From assembly GCF_000756375.1 (NCBI RefSeq), contig NZ_JNFD01000036.1:54346-118345 (forward strand): a stretch of 64,000 nt of DNA, read 5' to 3'. Each line of letters opens with the position of its first letter. The stretch's first letter is position 1. Positions 33,836 to 42,978 of this stretch are shown here, piece by piece. The position numbers were made by a program, and so were the translations under genes. Under the pieces are notes generated by a model. It saw nothing but the letters and a program-made list of their open reading frames with translations. It did no database searches and was not told the origin of the DNA. Source of the stretch: Sphingopyxis sp. LC81. GTDB lineage: Bacteria > Pseudomonadota > Alphaproteobacteria > Sphingomonadales > Sphingomonadaceae.

Positions 33836-34060
33836 TTACTTCACAATGTAGGGGAGCAGGCCGATGTGGCGCGAGCGCTTGATCGCTTTTGCCAGCTCAC
33901 GCTGCTTCTTGGTGGACACCGCGGTGATCCGCGACGGGACGATCTTGCCACGCTCCGACAGGTAACCCTGGAGCAGACGGACGTCCTTGTAATCGATGAC
34001 CGGTGCGTCCTTCTGGCTGAAGGGGCAGGTCTTGCGGCGGCGGAAAAAGGGTCGTGCCAT
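33836..34060 (-). CDS. rpsR: 30S ribosomal protein S18
   Basis: 74-residue S18. It contains [18 protein letters not shown], the central [19 protein letters not shown] and [14 protein letters not shown]. It binds S6 on the platform of the small subunit, consistent with its position directly after rpsF. Full length, no anomaly. Confidence 0.98.
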   Translation of the reverse strand: MARPFFRRRKTCPFSQKDAPVIDYKDVRLLQGYLSERGKIVPSRITAVSTKKQRELAKAIKRSRHIGLLPYIVK

Positions 34061-34071
34061 GGTCGTTATCC

Positions 34072-34437
34072 TTATTCTTCGCCGTCGCGGTCACGGCCGC
34101 GGCCGCCACGACGTTCCTGCTTGCGCATCATCACCGACGGACCCTTTTCGAGTTCGTCGACCTTGATGGTGAGCCAGCGGATGATATCTTCGTTGATCGC
34201 AGCCTGACGCTCGATCTCTGCGATCGCTTCGCCCGACACTTCGGCCGACAGCATCACATAATGACCCTTGCGGTTCTTCTGGATCTTGTAGGCGAGCTGC
34301 TTGAGGCCCCAGGTCTCGGTCTTGTGAACCGTGCCCTTATATTCGCCGATGACGTTGGTGACGGTTTCCGCCAGCGCGTCGACCTGAGCCTGGCTCAGGT
34401 CCTGACGCGCGATAAAAACATGCTCGTAAAACGGCAT
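34072..34437 (-). CDS. rpsF: 30S ribosomal protein S6
   Basis: 121-residue S6 starting [20 protein letters not shown]. The central [20 protein letters not shown] and the basic, glycine-rich C terminus ([15 protein letters not shown]) are typical, the latter being an alphaproteobacterial extension. It is the first gene of the operon. The 158 bp upstream (34438-34595) carry the promoter region, where I could not name boxes. Confidence 0.97.
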   Translation of the reverse strand: MPFYEHVFIARQDLSQAQVDALAETVTNVIGEYKGTVHKTETWGLKQLAYKIQKNRKGHYVMLSAEVSGEAIAEIERQAAINEDIIRWLTIKVDELEKGPSVMMRKQERRGGRGRDRDGEE

Positions 34438-34595
34438 GATGCGCTTCCTTCGATTTGGCCGATCGCTGGTTCCGCGCCAATCGCGAAACCCCTCCGGCTG
34501 TCGTCAAGCTTTACGGATTGGTGCAAAGCAAACGGGGCGATGGCAACGTGGCCTCGCCCCGAATGAGCGCGCCTATACAGATTCGCGAGAAGAAA

Positions 34596-35984
34596 TCAAG
34601 CGCGGACGGCCAGCTTTTCCAACAGTTCGCGCCCGAATTCGGTGAGCGTGTCGTCGCGCGCGCCGAGGATGAGGATGCGGTCGCCCGCTTTGGCCTCGTC
34701 GAGCATCGCGGCGCCGCATGCCGCGCGGGTGGTCAGGTGCACCGCATCAGCGCCACCAGCGACGATGTCGGCGACCAACGCCTCGCTGCCGATGCTGCGG
34801 TCGACCGTGCCGCCGAAATAGACGGGGTCGCAGACGAACAGCCGGTCATCGGGGCGCATACCGGCCGCGAAGCTCGCCGCCAGTTCCTTGCCCATCTGGC
34901 GCAGCGGGCCATAGCCGTGCGGCTGGAAGAAGAGCAAAGCGCGGCCGGGCAGTTCGGCGACGGCCGCCAGCGTTGCGGCCACCTTGTCGGGGTTGTGCGC
35001 GAAATCGTCGATCACGGTCACGTCATTCGCTTGTCCGAGCACCTCGTAGCGGCGCGCAAGGCCGGCGAAGTCCGCCAGCGCCTCGACCGCCTGTGCGACG
35101 GTCGTGCCCGCCGCGTGGGTGGCGGCGATGGCGGCGAGCGCGTTGGCGGCATTGTGGCGGCCGGGCATGCGAAGCTTGACCCGATAGGCGGTGCCATCGG
35201 CATGGACGGCGAAGCGGCAGCCGTCGGGCAGCGCTTCGAAATCGCTGCCGCGGATCGTCGCCGCGTCGTCGAAGCCAAAGGTCACGACATTGTGCTCCGA
35301 CCGCAGCGGGGCGGACTCGGCATCATCGGCGTTGACCACAGCGACGCGGGCTTTCGCGGCAAAATCGCCGAAGAGCTGGTGCAGTTCGGCGAGGCTTTTG
35401 TGATCGAGGCTGATGTTGGTGATCACCGCGACATCGGGCCGGTAGAGCGCGATCGATCCGTCGCTTTCGTCGACTTCGCTGACATAGATCGCGGCGTCAC
35501 CCACCAGCGCGCTGGCAAAGGGCCTGTCGTCGCCCGAAAAATTGCGCATCACCGCGCCGTTCATCACGGTGGGTTTCCGGCCCGCACTTTCGAGGATCCA
35601 GCCGATCATCCCGGTGACGGTCGACTTGCCGCTCGTCCCGCCGACGCCGATCGCGTTGTCGGCCGCGTTGAACAAGGCGGCATTCAGATCGGCGCGCGTC
35701 ATCCGCGGCAGGCCGAGCGCATTGGCCGCGGCGATATCGGGAACGCTGTCCTCGATCGCCGCCGAGGCGACGAGAATCTGGCCGGCTTGGGGCCCGCTGC
35801 CGTCCTGCGGGAAAAAGGCGATGCCCTGCTGTTCCAGCCACGCGAATTTTTCGCGCGTCCGGCCCTGGTCGCGGCTGCGATCGGACCCCGAAACCGCGTC
35901 GCCGCGCGCCGCGACGATCATCGCGAGCGGCAGCATCCCCGACCCGCCGATGCCGCAGAAGAAATAGGATTTGTTTTCGGCCAT
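34596..35984 (-). CDS. Mur ligase family protein, MurC/Mpl-like
   Basis: 462-residue three-domain Mur ligase. Nucleotide-substrate domain starts SYFFCGIGGSGMLPLAM, the ATPase P-loop is GGTSGKST, a SEVDESDGS motif follows, and the C-terminal domain holds FAHNPDKVAATL. MurC and Mpl normally have GTHGKTT at this loop, so the His-to-Ser and Thr-to-Ser changes are distinctive. A standard MurC is encoded at 55.8 kb, so this is a paralogue, plausibly Mpl-like (attaching a recovered tripeptide to UDP-MurNAc). The chosen start ATG 35984 fits family length; the same frame stays open to 36890 without conserved content. Divergent from an LD-carboxypeptidase 90 bp away. Confidence 0.78.
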   Translation of the reverse strand: MAENKSYFFCGIGGSGMLPLAMIVAARGDAVSGSDRSRDQGRTREKFAWLEQQGIAFFPQDGSGPQAGQILVASAAIEDSVPDIAAANALGLPRMTRADLNAALFNAADNAIGVGGTSGKSTVTGMIGWILESAGRKPTVMNGAVMRNFSGDDRPFASALVGDAAIYVSEVDESDGSIALYRPDVAVITNISLDHKSLAELHQLFGDFAAKARVAVVNADDAESAPLRSEHNVVTFGFDDAATIRGSDFEALPDGCRFAVHADGTAYRVKLRMPGRHNAANALAAIAATHAAGTTVAQAVEALADFAGLARRYEVLGQANDVTVIDDFAHNPDKVAATLAAVAELPGRALLFFQPHGYGPLRQMGKELAASFAAGMRPDDRLFVCDPVYFGGTVDRSIGSEALVADIVAGGADAVHLTTRAACGAAMLDEAKAGDRILILGARDDTLTEFGRELLEKLAVRA

Positions 35985-36074
35985 CGCGGCGCGATATGGC
36001 TTTGACGAAGGCTTTGCAACCGCACCCGCCGCAATAACCGCTCGTACCGGGCGGATCGAGGAATCAGCCAGTCC

Positions 36075-36902
36075 ATGCGTATCGGCATTGTTGCCCCGTC
36101 GACCCCGATCCTGCCCGACGATGCGGAGGCGGTGCGCGCGCTCGCCAGTCTCGGCTACCCCGACGTCGAACTCGTCTTTGACCCGCAATGCTTCGCCGTC
36201 CACGGCCATTTCGCCGGCGAGGACGGCCACCGCTTCGCCGCGCTTGTCGAAATGGCGAACCGCCCCGACATCGACGCGGTTTGGTTCGCGCGCGGCGGCT
36301 ATGGTGCATGCCGGATCGCCGAGGATGCGGTCGCGGCGATGACCGACGCGGCGCGGGCCAAGGCGTTCCTCGGCTATTCGGATCAGGGCAATCTGCTCGG
36401 CGCGCTCTATCGCGAGGGGTTCGACCATGTCGCACACGGCCCGATGGTTGCCGACATCCGCCGCGAAGGCGGCGAGGCGGCGGTGCTGCGTGCGCTCGAC
36501 TGGCTCGTTGCGCGCGATCCGGCGGCGTGCGAGCCGGGCCTGCAGCACGGCGCGCGCCATGCGGCGTTCAACCTGATGACGCTGTCGATGCTGCTCGGCA
36601 CCCCGCTCGAACCCGATCTTTCGGGCCATGTCGTGCTGGTCGAGGAGGTGAGCGAATATCTTTACGCCTTTGACCGCGCCTTCTTTCACGTCGCGACCTA
36701 TCTGGGCCCGCGCGGGCTGGCGGGGTTGCGGCTGGGGCGCGTCGGCGACATTCCCGAGAACGACCGCCCGTTCGGGATGGAGGCCGACGAGATCGCCCGC
36801 GATTGGTGCCATCGGGCCAGCATCCCCTGGCTCGGCCGCGCGGACATCGGCCACGACGCGGCGAACAAGGTCGTGCCCTTCGGCTTGCATCGCGCGGGGT
36901 GA
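36075..36902 (+). CDS. ldcA: LD-carboxypeptidase (peptidase S66, LdcA-like)
   Basis: 275-residue cytoplasmic serine peptidase cutting the L,D bond between meso-diaminopimelate and terminal D-alanine of muropeptide tetrapeptides. The RGGYGACRI motif, the nucleophile Ser102 in LGYSDQGN, the catalytic Glu in VLVEEVSEYLY and the His in DIGHDAANKVVPFG match the S66 triad. The protein has no signal peptide. Divergently placed from the Mur-ligase-like gene; together they could recycle turnover peptides. Slightly shorter than E. coli LdcA (304 residues). Confidence 0.88.
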   Translation: MRIGIVAPSTPILPDDAEAVRALASLGYPDVELVFDPQCFAVHGHFAGEDGHRFAALVEMANRPDIDAVWFARGGYGACRIAEDAVAAMTDAARAKAFLGYSDQGNLLGALYREGFDHVAHGPMVADIRREGGEAAVLRALDWLVARDPAACEPGLQHGARHAAFNLMTLSMLLGTPLEPDLSGHVVLVEEVSEYLYAFDRAFFHVATYLGPRGLAGLRLGRVGDIPENDRPFGMEADEIARDWCHRASIPWLGRADIGHDAANKVVPFGLHRAG

Positions 36903-36946
36903 AGGAATAGGCGCGCGGTAACGAATATCACCGCAGGGGACGCATC

Positions 36947-37885
36947 ATGCGCGCATTTATTTTTCCGGGTCAGGGCAGCCAGGCCGTCGGCATGGGCAAG
37001 GCATTGTCGGACGCTTCGCCGGTCGCGCGCGAAGTGTTTCAGGAGGTCGACGACGCGCTCGGCCAAAAGCTGTTCCAGCTGATGAGCGAAGGGCCGGCGG
37101 AAGATTTGATGCTCACCGAAAACGCGCAGCCGGCGATCATGGCCAACGCCATCGCGACGCTGCGCGTGCTCGAAAAGGAAGGCGGCGTCACGCTGTCGGC
37201 CAAGGCCGATTATGTCGCGGGCCACAGCCTTGGCGAATATAGTGCGCTGTGCGCCGCGGGCGCGTTCGACCTCGCGACCACCGCGCGCCTCCTCAAGACG
37301 CGCGGGCAGGCGATGCAGGCGGCGGTGCCCGTCGGCGTCGGCGCGATGGCCGCGCTGATCGGCGCCGATATCGAATCGGCGCAGAAACTGGCCGATGCCG
37401 CGGCCGAAGGCGAAGTCTGCACCGTCGCGAACGATAACGACCCGACGCAGGTCGTGATCTCGGGCCACAAGGGCGCGATCGAGCGGGCGGTCGCGCTGGT
37501 CAAGGATTTCGGCATCAAGCGCGGGCTGCTGCTGCCCGTCTCGGCGCCCTTCCATTGTCCGTTGATGCAGCCCGCGGCCGACGCGATGGCCGAAGCGCTT
37601 GGCGCAAATCCGCCCGCGGCGCCGTTCGTGCCCGTCGTCGCCAATGTCACCGCCAGCCCGGTCAGCGATGCCGACACGATCCGCGACCTGCTCGTCCAGC
37701 AAGTCACCGGCCGCGTCCGCTGGCGCGAAAGCGTCGGCGCGATGGAGAGCATCGGCGTCGGCCAGTTCGTCGAATTTGGCGGCAAGGTCCTCTCGCCGAT
37801 GGTCAAGCGCAGCGCGAGCGAAGAGGTCGAAACGGTCAGCGTCATCTCGATGGACGACATCGAAGCGTTGCTCAAGACGCTCTAA
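36947..37885 (+). CDS. fabD: Malonyl-CoA:ACP transacylase
   Basis: 312-residue enzyme transferring malonyl from CoA to acyl carrier protein for fatty-acid elongation. The N terminus MRAFIFPGQGSQAVGMG and the nucleophile Ser94 in GHSLGEYSALCAAG are diagnostic; the catalytic His is in SAPFHCPLM. Cytosolic. Followed 24 bp later by fabG, as in many proteobacterial fab operons; acpP and fabF are not visible here. Confidence 0.97.
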   Translation: MRAFIFPGQGSQAVGMGKALSDASPVAREVFQEVDDALGQKLFQLMSEGPAEDLMLTENAQPAIMANAIATLRVLEKEGGVTLSAKADYVAGHSLGEYSALCAAGAFDLATTARLLKTRGQAMQAAVPVGVGAMAALIGADIESAQKLADAAAEGEVCTVANDNDPTQVVISGHKGAIERAVALVKDFGIKRGLLLPVSAPFHCPLMQPAADAMAEALGANPPAAPFVPVVANVTASPVSDADTIRDLLVQQVTGRVRWRESVGAMESIGVGQFVEFGGKVLSPMVKRSASEEVETVSVISMDDIEALLKTL

Positions 37886-37909
37886 GATTCAGATTTCAGG
37901 AGACTAAAT

Positions 37910-38650
37910 ATGTTCGATCTCACCGGCATGACCGCCCTTGTCACCGGCGCTTCGGGCGGCATCGGTTCGGCCATAGCGCAGGCGCTCGCGGCGCAGGGTG
38001 CGCGGCTCGCGGTGTCGGGTTCCAACGCCGACAAGCTGAACGCCTTTCGCGACACGCTCGGCGGCGATCATGTCGCGTTGCCGTGCAATCTCGGCGATGC
38101 CGCCGCGGTCGATGCGCTCGTCCCCTCGGCGGTCGAGGCGCTCGGTCAGCTCGATATCCTCGTCAACAATGCCGGCGTGACGCGCGACAACCTGATCATG
38201 CGCATGAAGGACGAGGAGTGGATGGACGTCATCCGCATCAACCTCGAGGCCAATTTCCGCCTCGCGCGCGCGGCCGCGAAGCCGATGATGAAGGCGCGGT
38301 TCGGGCGCATCATTTCGGTCACCAGCGTCGTCGGTGCGACGGGCAATCCGGGGCAGGCCAATTATGCCGCGTCGAAGGCGGGCGTCACCGGCATGACCAA
38401 GGCGCTGGCGCAGGAACTCGCAAGTCGCGGCGTCACCGCAAACTGTGTCGCACCGGGCTTTATCGCCACCGCGATGACCGACGACCTGCCCGACGCGCAG
38501 AAGGAAGCGCTCAACCAGCGCATTCCGGCCGGCCGGATGGGTGCTGGCGACGATATCGCTGCCGCCGTCGTCTATCTGGCGTCGAAGGAAGCGGGCTATG
38601 TCACCGGTCAGACGTTGCATGTGAACGGCGGGATGGCCATGCTGTCCTGA
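37910..38650 (+). CDS. fabG: 3-oxoacyl-ACP reductase
   Basis: 246-residue NADPH-dependent short-chain dehydrogenase reducing beta-ketoacyl-ACP. Features are the N-terminal TGASGGIGSAIAQALAAQGA, the NNAG motif in ILVNNAGVTRDN, the catalytic Tyr152 and Lys156 in YAASK, and the ending in VTGQTLHVNGGMAMLS. ATG 37910 has AGGAG upstream. It forms a pair with fabD. Confidence 0.97.
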   Translation: MFDLTGMTALVTGASGGIGSAIAQALAAQGARLAVSGSNADKLNAFRDTLGGDHVALPCNLGDAAAVDALVPSAVEALGQLDILVNNAGVTRDNLIMRMKDEEWMDVIRINLEANFRLARAAAKPMMKARFGRIISVTSVVGATGNPGQANYAASKAGVTGMTKALAQELASRGVTANCVAPGFIATAMTDDLPDAQKEALNQRIPAGRMGAGDDIAAAVVYLASKEAGYVTGQTLHVNGGMAMLS

Positions 38651-38683
38651 CGGGTCGCACCTAAAGGGCGGAAGGATTCGTCG

Positions 38684-39223
38684 ATGCATAAGGGTCTGAT
38701 CGCGGGCGTTGCGCTGGCTTTGGCGATGCTGCCGGGCGCCGTCCGGGCGCAGGAAGGCGAGAAGTTCGATTGCGTCGTCACATCGGTTACTGATGGCACC
38801 AGGAACTCGATCGGCGCCGCGATGGCGGGTGGCGGCGACGAAGCATCGCGCGAGGCGCTGTTCAAACAGCTGGGCGCGGTTGCCGACGATTGCGTGACGC
38901 GCCATGGCATCACGGCCGAACAAAAGGCCGTTTATTTCGACTACAGCCTTGCGCGCATTTCGCGCGAATGGCTGATGGGCGACATCGCAAAACTTGGTCT
39001 GGCGAGTGTGGTCGTCGACAAGGCGCTCGATTTCGGTCCCGGCGGCGCGAACCCCGATCTGTCGGGCGACATGACCGAGGATCAGATCATGAAGATCGTC
39101 CAGGCCTATATCGAAAGCGGCGTCGACATCGAAAAGGTCGACGGCGTCGCATGGGAAAAGGTCGGCGCCTATGCCGCCGCGACCTCGATCTACTGGAACA
39201 AGCGCAAGCAACTCGCCTTCTGA
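38684..39223 (+). CDS. Secreted protein of unknown function
   Basis: 179-residue protein that I do not recognise. A signal peptide (MHKGLIAGVALALAMLPGAV, cleavage near RAQ) precedes a soluble domain with two cysteines (FDCVV and DDCVTRHG) that could form a disulfide, and motifs SREWLMGDIAKLG and ESGVDIEKVDGVAWE. It lies 33 bp after fabG, so it may be read through from fabD-fabG, and faces a ZnuD-like receptor tail to tail. Nothing else suggests a role. Confidence 0.7.
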   Translation: MHKGLIAGVALALAMLPGAVRAQEGEKFDCVVTSVTDGTRNSIGAAMAGGGDEASREALFKQLGAVADDCVTRHGITAEQKAVYFDYSLARISREWLMGDIAKLGLASVVVDKALDFGPGGANPDLSGDMTEDQIMKIVQAYIESGVDIEKVDGVAWEKVGAYAAATSIYWNKRKQLAF

Positions 39224-39231
39224 ATCCGAAC

Positions 39232-39262
39232 GGGCCGGATCCGGCTGAACCGGACCCGGCCC
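39232..39262. terminator. Strong hairpin between convergent genes
   Basis: GGGCCGG (39232-39238) pairs with CCGGCCC (39256-39262) and TCCGG with CCGGA inside it, with a CTGAA loop. Neither flank carries a U run, so termination may depend on other factors. It sits between the secreted-protein gene (+) and the TonB receptor (-). Confidence 0.5.
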
Positions 39263-39284
39263 TCGGGACGAGCGGAGAGAGGGG

Positions 39285-41411
39285 TTAGAAGCTCGCCCGG
39301 GCTGTCAGCCGGAAATCGCGTCCGGCCAGTGGCACATAATCCTTGGTAAAGCTCGCGTGGCGGCGTGCTTCGACGTCGAAGATATTGTTCGCCGACAGGC
39401 TCAGCGTCAGATTCTTCGTATCGGGAAGTGGGCGCCAGCTGATCGAGGCGTTGACCAAAGTGAAGCCGTCGGTCGGCGTCTCGAACTGCGCGACGCGCGT
39501 CTGGTCGTCGGTCCATTCGACCTCGACGCGCGCATCGACGCGTTCGCCTTGCGCCTCGAGGCCCCCCAGCACGCGGAGCGCGGGGATGCGGGGCACGTTG
39601 CGGTCGAGGCCAGCATTCTTGATCTTCGCGCGCGTCATGTCGGCGGTGACGTCGCCGACGATGTTGAACCCGCCGATCTGCGCCAGCCGCGCGCTCGCTT
39701 CGGCCTCGAAGCCATAGACGCGCGCGTCGCGCTGGAAATACTGGAAGACGGGCAGCTCGTCCTCTTCCGCTCCGGTAGCGGCAGAATAGATGAAATTGTC
39801 GAACCAGTTCGAATAGCCGGTCAGGCTGAGGTTGAACGCGTCGGTTTTGATCTTGAATGAGGCTTCGGCGCCCCAGTTGGATTCGCGCTTGAGGTTCGGG
39901 TCACCAAGCTCGAAGCTCTGCGTCGCGATGTGCGGACCGTTCGACAGCAGTTCCTCGGCCGACGGCGCCCGCACCGCCCGCGATACCGAAACGCCGAATT
40001 TCGCGCCTTCGAAGATATCATAGGTCGCGCCGAGTGCGCCCGAGAAGCTGTCGAAATTACGTTCGAAGCCCAGCGTCTGCGCCCGCACATTGGTCTTTTC
40101 ATAGCGCGCCGCGGCTTCGAGGCCGAGCGGGCCCATCGTATATTCCTGCAGCGTGAAAAGCGCGAACTGGTCGGTCAGGTTGCGCGGCACGAATGCCTCG
40201 GCGCCGACCGCATCGAAGTCGCGGTGGCTGTACTGCACGCCGCTCGCGCCGCGCCAGCCGCCGCGGTCGTTCTGCGCCAGCTCGATCCGGCCTTCGACGC
40301 CCTGGTTGGTGAAGACGGTGCCGACCTCGTCGCCTTCGAACTCGGTGTGCTTGTAATCGGCGAAGCCCGCACGGATGCGCAGCTTGTCGAAGAAGCCGTC
40401 GCCCAGCTCGACCTCGCCGCGCAGGTCCGCGCGCCACTGCTTCAGGCCGATGGTGACGGGGCCTTCGCCATGCTCATGGCCGCCTTCTTCTTCCTCGCCG
40501 CCATGATCATGCGCGGTGTTGGGGCGATCGGGCACGCCATAATTGGTGTCGTAATAACCGATCGAAATGCCGAGCTGCCCGCCGTCGTTGATCAGCGAGA
40601 TGCCGCCGCCGGCGGTCCAGGTTTCGCTCTGTGTGTTGTCGATCTTGCCGCGCTTGCCCGCCTGTGCGGTCAGTTCGGCCGCTTCGTCGAGATGCCCGTC
40701 CTCGACCGCATGTTCGGCCAGGTGGAGCAGGTCGCCGCGAATATCGGGGGCATAGACAAAGCCGCCGCTGCGCGTGTCGCCCGTCTTGCGCCAGCTGCCG
40801 TCGAGATGCGCGACGATCTGCGGGCTCAGCGCGACGTCGATCGAGCTGCCGATGTTGCGGTCGTTCGCCGCGGTCGCATAGCCGCCGATCGCGTCGATAT
40901 GGACATGGTCGGCGGGGACTTTCCTCGGAATGCGGCGGTCGAACATGTTGACCGCGCCGCCGATCGCCTGGCTGCCGAACAGCAGCACCGCGGGGCCGCG
41001 CAGGATTTCGATGCGCTCGACGGTCAGCGGGTCGATGGTGACCGCATGGTCGGCGGAGGTGTTCGACGCGTCGATCGACCCGATGCCATCGGTCAGAACG
41101 CGCACGCGTTCGCCCGAAAAGCCGCGAAGGACGGGGCGCGAAGCGCCGGGGGAAAAGCTCGTGGCCGATACGCCGGGCTGACGTGTCAGCGTGTCGCCGA
41201 TCTGGCCGCGGATATCGCGAGCCAGCTCGTCGCCTTCGAGCACCGACACATTGCCGAGAATGTCGAGGCTGCGAACATAGGGTGCGGTGACGACGATCGG
41301 TCCGCCGGCGTGCACATCGTCATCGCTGCTTGCTGCTGTGCTGTCTTGCGCAAAGGCGGGGGCGGCGAGGAAAAGGGCAAAGGTAAAACCGGCAGAGCAA
41401 AGCAAACGCAT
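39285..41411 (-). CDS. TonB-dependent receptor, ZnuD-like (zinc uptake)
   Basis: 708-residue receptor. Signal peptide MRLLCSAGFTFALFLAAPAF ending AFAQ, plug with GGPIVVTAPYVRSLD, RPVLRGFSGERVRVLTDGI and ERIEILRGPAVLLFGSQAIG, barrel ending in terminal F (LTARASF). An extracellular-type loop carries the acidic, His-rich run HDHGGEEEEGGHEHGEG, and the plug-to-barrel region has HLAEHAVEDGHLDEAAEL. Such His/Asp/Glu loops mark ZnuD-type zinc receptors. A Zur-like palindrome lies 44 bp upstream. Zinc uptake is inferred from loop composition plus the operator. Confidence 0.85.
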   Translation of the reverse strand: MRLLCSAGFTFALFLAAPAFAQDSTAASSDDDVHAGGPIVVTAPYVRSLDILGNVSVLEGDELARDIRGQIGDTLTRQPGVSATSFSPGASRPVLRGFSGERVRVLTDGIGSIDASNTSADHAVTIDPLTVERIEILRGPAVLLFGSQAIGGAVNMFDRRIPRKVPADHVHIDAIGGYATAANDRNIGSSIDVALSPQIVAHLDGSWRKTGDTRSGGFVYAPDIRGDLLHLAEHAVEDGHLDEAAELTAQAGKRGKIDNTQSETWTAGGGISLINDGGQLGISIGYYDTNYGVPDRPNTAHDHGGEEEEGGHEHGEGPVTIGLKQWRADLRGEVELGDGFFDKLRIRAGFADYKHTEFEGDEVGTVFTNQGVEGRIELAQNDRGGWRGASGVQYSHRDFDAVGAEAFVPRNLTDQFALFTLQEYTMGPLGLEAAARYEKTNVRAQTLGFERNFDSFSGALGATYDIFEGAKFGVSVSRAVRAPSAEELLSNGPHIATQSFELGDPNLKRESNWGAEASFKIKTDAFNLSLTGYSNWFDNFIYSAATGAEEDELPVFQYFQRDARVYGFEAEASARLAQIGGFNIVGDVTADMTRAKIKNAGLDRNVPRIPALRVLGGLEAQGERVDARVEVEWTDDQTRVAQFETPTDGFTLVNASISWRPLPDTKNLTLSLSANNIFDVEARRHASFTKDYVPLAGRDFRLTARASF

Positions 41412-41454
41412 GAGGGGAGAGTCCTGTTGTTATGGCGACCTGTCGGCGCACCCA

Positions 41455-41472
41455 GTAATGATATACTGTTAC
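41455..41472 (-). promoter_or_regulatory. Candidate Zur operator upstream of the ZnuD-like receptor
   Basis: GTAATGATATACTGTTAC is an imperfect 18-bp palindrome with arms GTAA/TTAC and central TATA, resembling alphaproteobacterial Zur boxes, 44-61 bp ahead of the receptor start. The -10 may lie inside it on the - strand. No stronger promoter boxes were found. Confidence 0.45.
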
Positions 41473-41599
41473 AATCGCAACCCTTGACGTGACGGCCGGC
41501 TGTCGTTCGTCGGACGTCGATGCCCGTTGGTCGACAAAGGCCGAACATTGGCAGGGCAAGCGAAGCTGTCTTGCGGGGCTGCGGGCGGCGCCCTAGATC

Positions 41600-42583
41600 A
41601 TGCGCATGACTATTGCTGCAAACAGCCTCGACCTCATCGGCAACACCCCGCTGGTGCTGCTCAAGGGGCCGAGCGAAGCCACCGGCTGCGAAATCTGGGG
41701 CAAGTGCGAATATGCCAACCCCGGCGGATCGGTGAAGGACCGCGCCGCGCTCTATATCGTCCGCGATGCGGAGGCGAACGGCAGTTTGCGTCCCGGCGGG
41801 ACGATCGTCGAGGGGACCGCAGGCAACACCGGCATCGGGCTGGCGCTCGTCGGCAATGCGCTCGGCTACAAGACGATCATCGTCATGCCCGACAACCAGA
41901 GCGCCGAGAAAATGGCGACGATCCGCGCTTTGGGTGCCGAGCTGGTGCTCGTGCCGCCCGCGCCCTTCGCCAACCCCGGCCATTTCGTCCACACCTCGCG
42001 CCGCATCGCCGAGGAAACCGATAATGCGATCTGGGCCAACCAGTTCGACAATATCGCCAACCGCAAGTCGCACATCTTCGGCACCGCCGAGGAAATATGG
42101 GAGCAGATGGACGGCCGCATCGACGGCTTCACCTGCGCGGCGGGCACCGGCGGCACGATCGCGGGAACCGGGCTGGGGCTGAAGGCGCATGATCCGGACA
42201 TCGTCATCGCGCTCACCGATCCGCATGGCGCGGGGCTCTATAACTACTACCAGTGCGGCGAACTGCGCGCCGAAGGCAACAGCGTCGCCGAAGGGATCGG
42301 TCAGAACCGCATCACCGCCAACCTCGACGGCGCGCCGATCGACACCCAGTTCCGCATCTCGGATGCCGAGGGGCTCGCGGTGGTCCGCCAACTGCTCGAT
42401 GAAGAGGGGCTGTGCCTCGGCCTGTCGTCGGGGATCAACGTCGCCGGCGCGATGGCGCTCGCGCGGCAGCTGGGTCCGGGCAAGCGCATTGCAACCATCC
42501 TCTGCGACAGCGGGTTTCGCTATCTCTCGACGCTCTACAACCCCGAATGGTTGGCGAGCAAAGGACTGGAGACAGCTGCATGA
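41600..42583 (+). CDS. cysK: Cysteine synthase A
   Basis: 327-residue PLP-dependent O-acetylserine sulfhydrylase. The pattern LIGNTPLVLL at the start and PGGSVKDRAA (Lys46, or Lys44 from the alternative start) with EGTAGNTGIGLALVG match the family, and AGTGGTIAGTG binds PLP phosphate. The late part (IGQNRITANLDG) differs from classical CysK, so a related enzyme (CysM-like or cystathionine beta-synthase-like) cannot be excluded. Starts at ATG 41600 and ATG 41606 are both possible, with no clear SD. Divergent from the zinc receptor; overlaps the next gene (ATGA). Confidence 0.87.
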   Translation: MRMTIAANSLDLIGNTPLVLLKGPSEATGCEIWGKCEYANPGGSVKDRAALYIVRDAEANGSLRPGGTIVEGTAGNTGIGLALVGNALGYKTIIVMPDNQSAEKMATIRALGAELVLVPPAPFANPGHFVHTSRRIAEETDNAIWANQFDNIANRKSHIFGTAEEIWEQMDGRIDGFTCAAGTGGTIAGTGLGLKAHDPDIVIALTDPHGAGLYNYYQCGELRAEGNSVAEGIGQNRITANLDGAPIDTQFRISDAEGLAVVRQLLDEEGLCLGLSSGINVAGAMALARQLGPGKRIATILCDSGFRYLSTLYNPEWLASKGLETAA

Positions 42584-42978
42584 GCGTGCGGATCGAAATA
42601 CCCTCGCCCCCCAAAGAGGCGCCGCCGCCACCCGCCACCGCGCCCGTCAACGACACGATGCGCCGCTTGCAGATCGGCATCGCCGGGGTGCTCACGGTGC
42701 TGCTGCTCGTCGGCATGGCCGGGTTGATCGGCGATCGCGCCCGGGAAAGCGCGGCCGGAGACGCGACGGCTGCCGCCGAAATCAAGATGCCGGGAGAGGA
42801 GGAGAAAACCAGCGGCGCGCCGCTCGAGGAACTGGGCGTCCAGGCGGTGTCGCCCTCGTCGAAGGATGAAAATGCCGCGACGCCGGTGAAGGTGCCGCAG
42901 GCGACGCCACCATCGTCGACCGTGCCTGACCTCGAGCCCGATCCCGCACTTCAGCGCGCGCGCCAGTCGAACCAGTGA
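42580..42978 (+). CDS. Single-pass membrane protein of unknown function
   Basis: 132-residue protein not recognised. A short Pro-rich cytoplasmic N terminus (PSPPKEAPPPPATAPV) is followed by one membrane helix (IGIAGVLTVLLLVGMAGLIG, about residues 33-52) and a low-complexity, acidic, Pro/Ser-rich periplasmic tail with SSTVPDLEPDPALQRAR. It is coupled to cysK upstream (ATGA) and overlaps the next gene (GTGA), which encodes another membrane protein. The two may work together; function unknown. Confidence 0.7.
   Translation: MSVRIEIPSPPKEAPPPPATAPVNDTMRRLQIGIAGVLTVLLLVGMAGLIGDRARESAAGDATAAAEIKMPGEEEKTSGAPLEELGVQAVSPSSKDENAATPVKVPQATPPSSTVPDLEPDPALQRARQSNQ

Noticed and set aside
35985..36890. 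N-terminal extension of the Mur ligase-like gene, open on the - strand
   Set aside because: Residues before MAENKSYFF show no conserved motif, and the extension overlaps the LD-carboxypeptidase gene in antisense.
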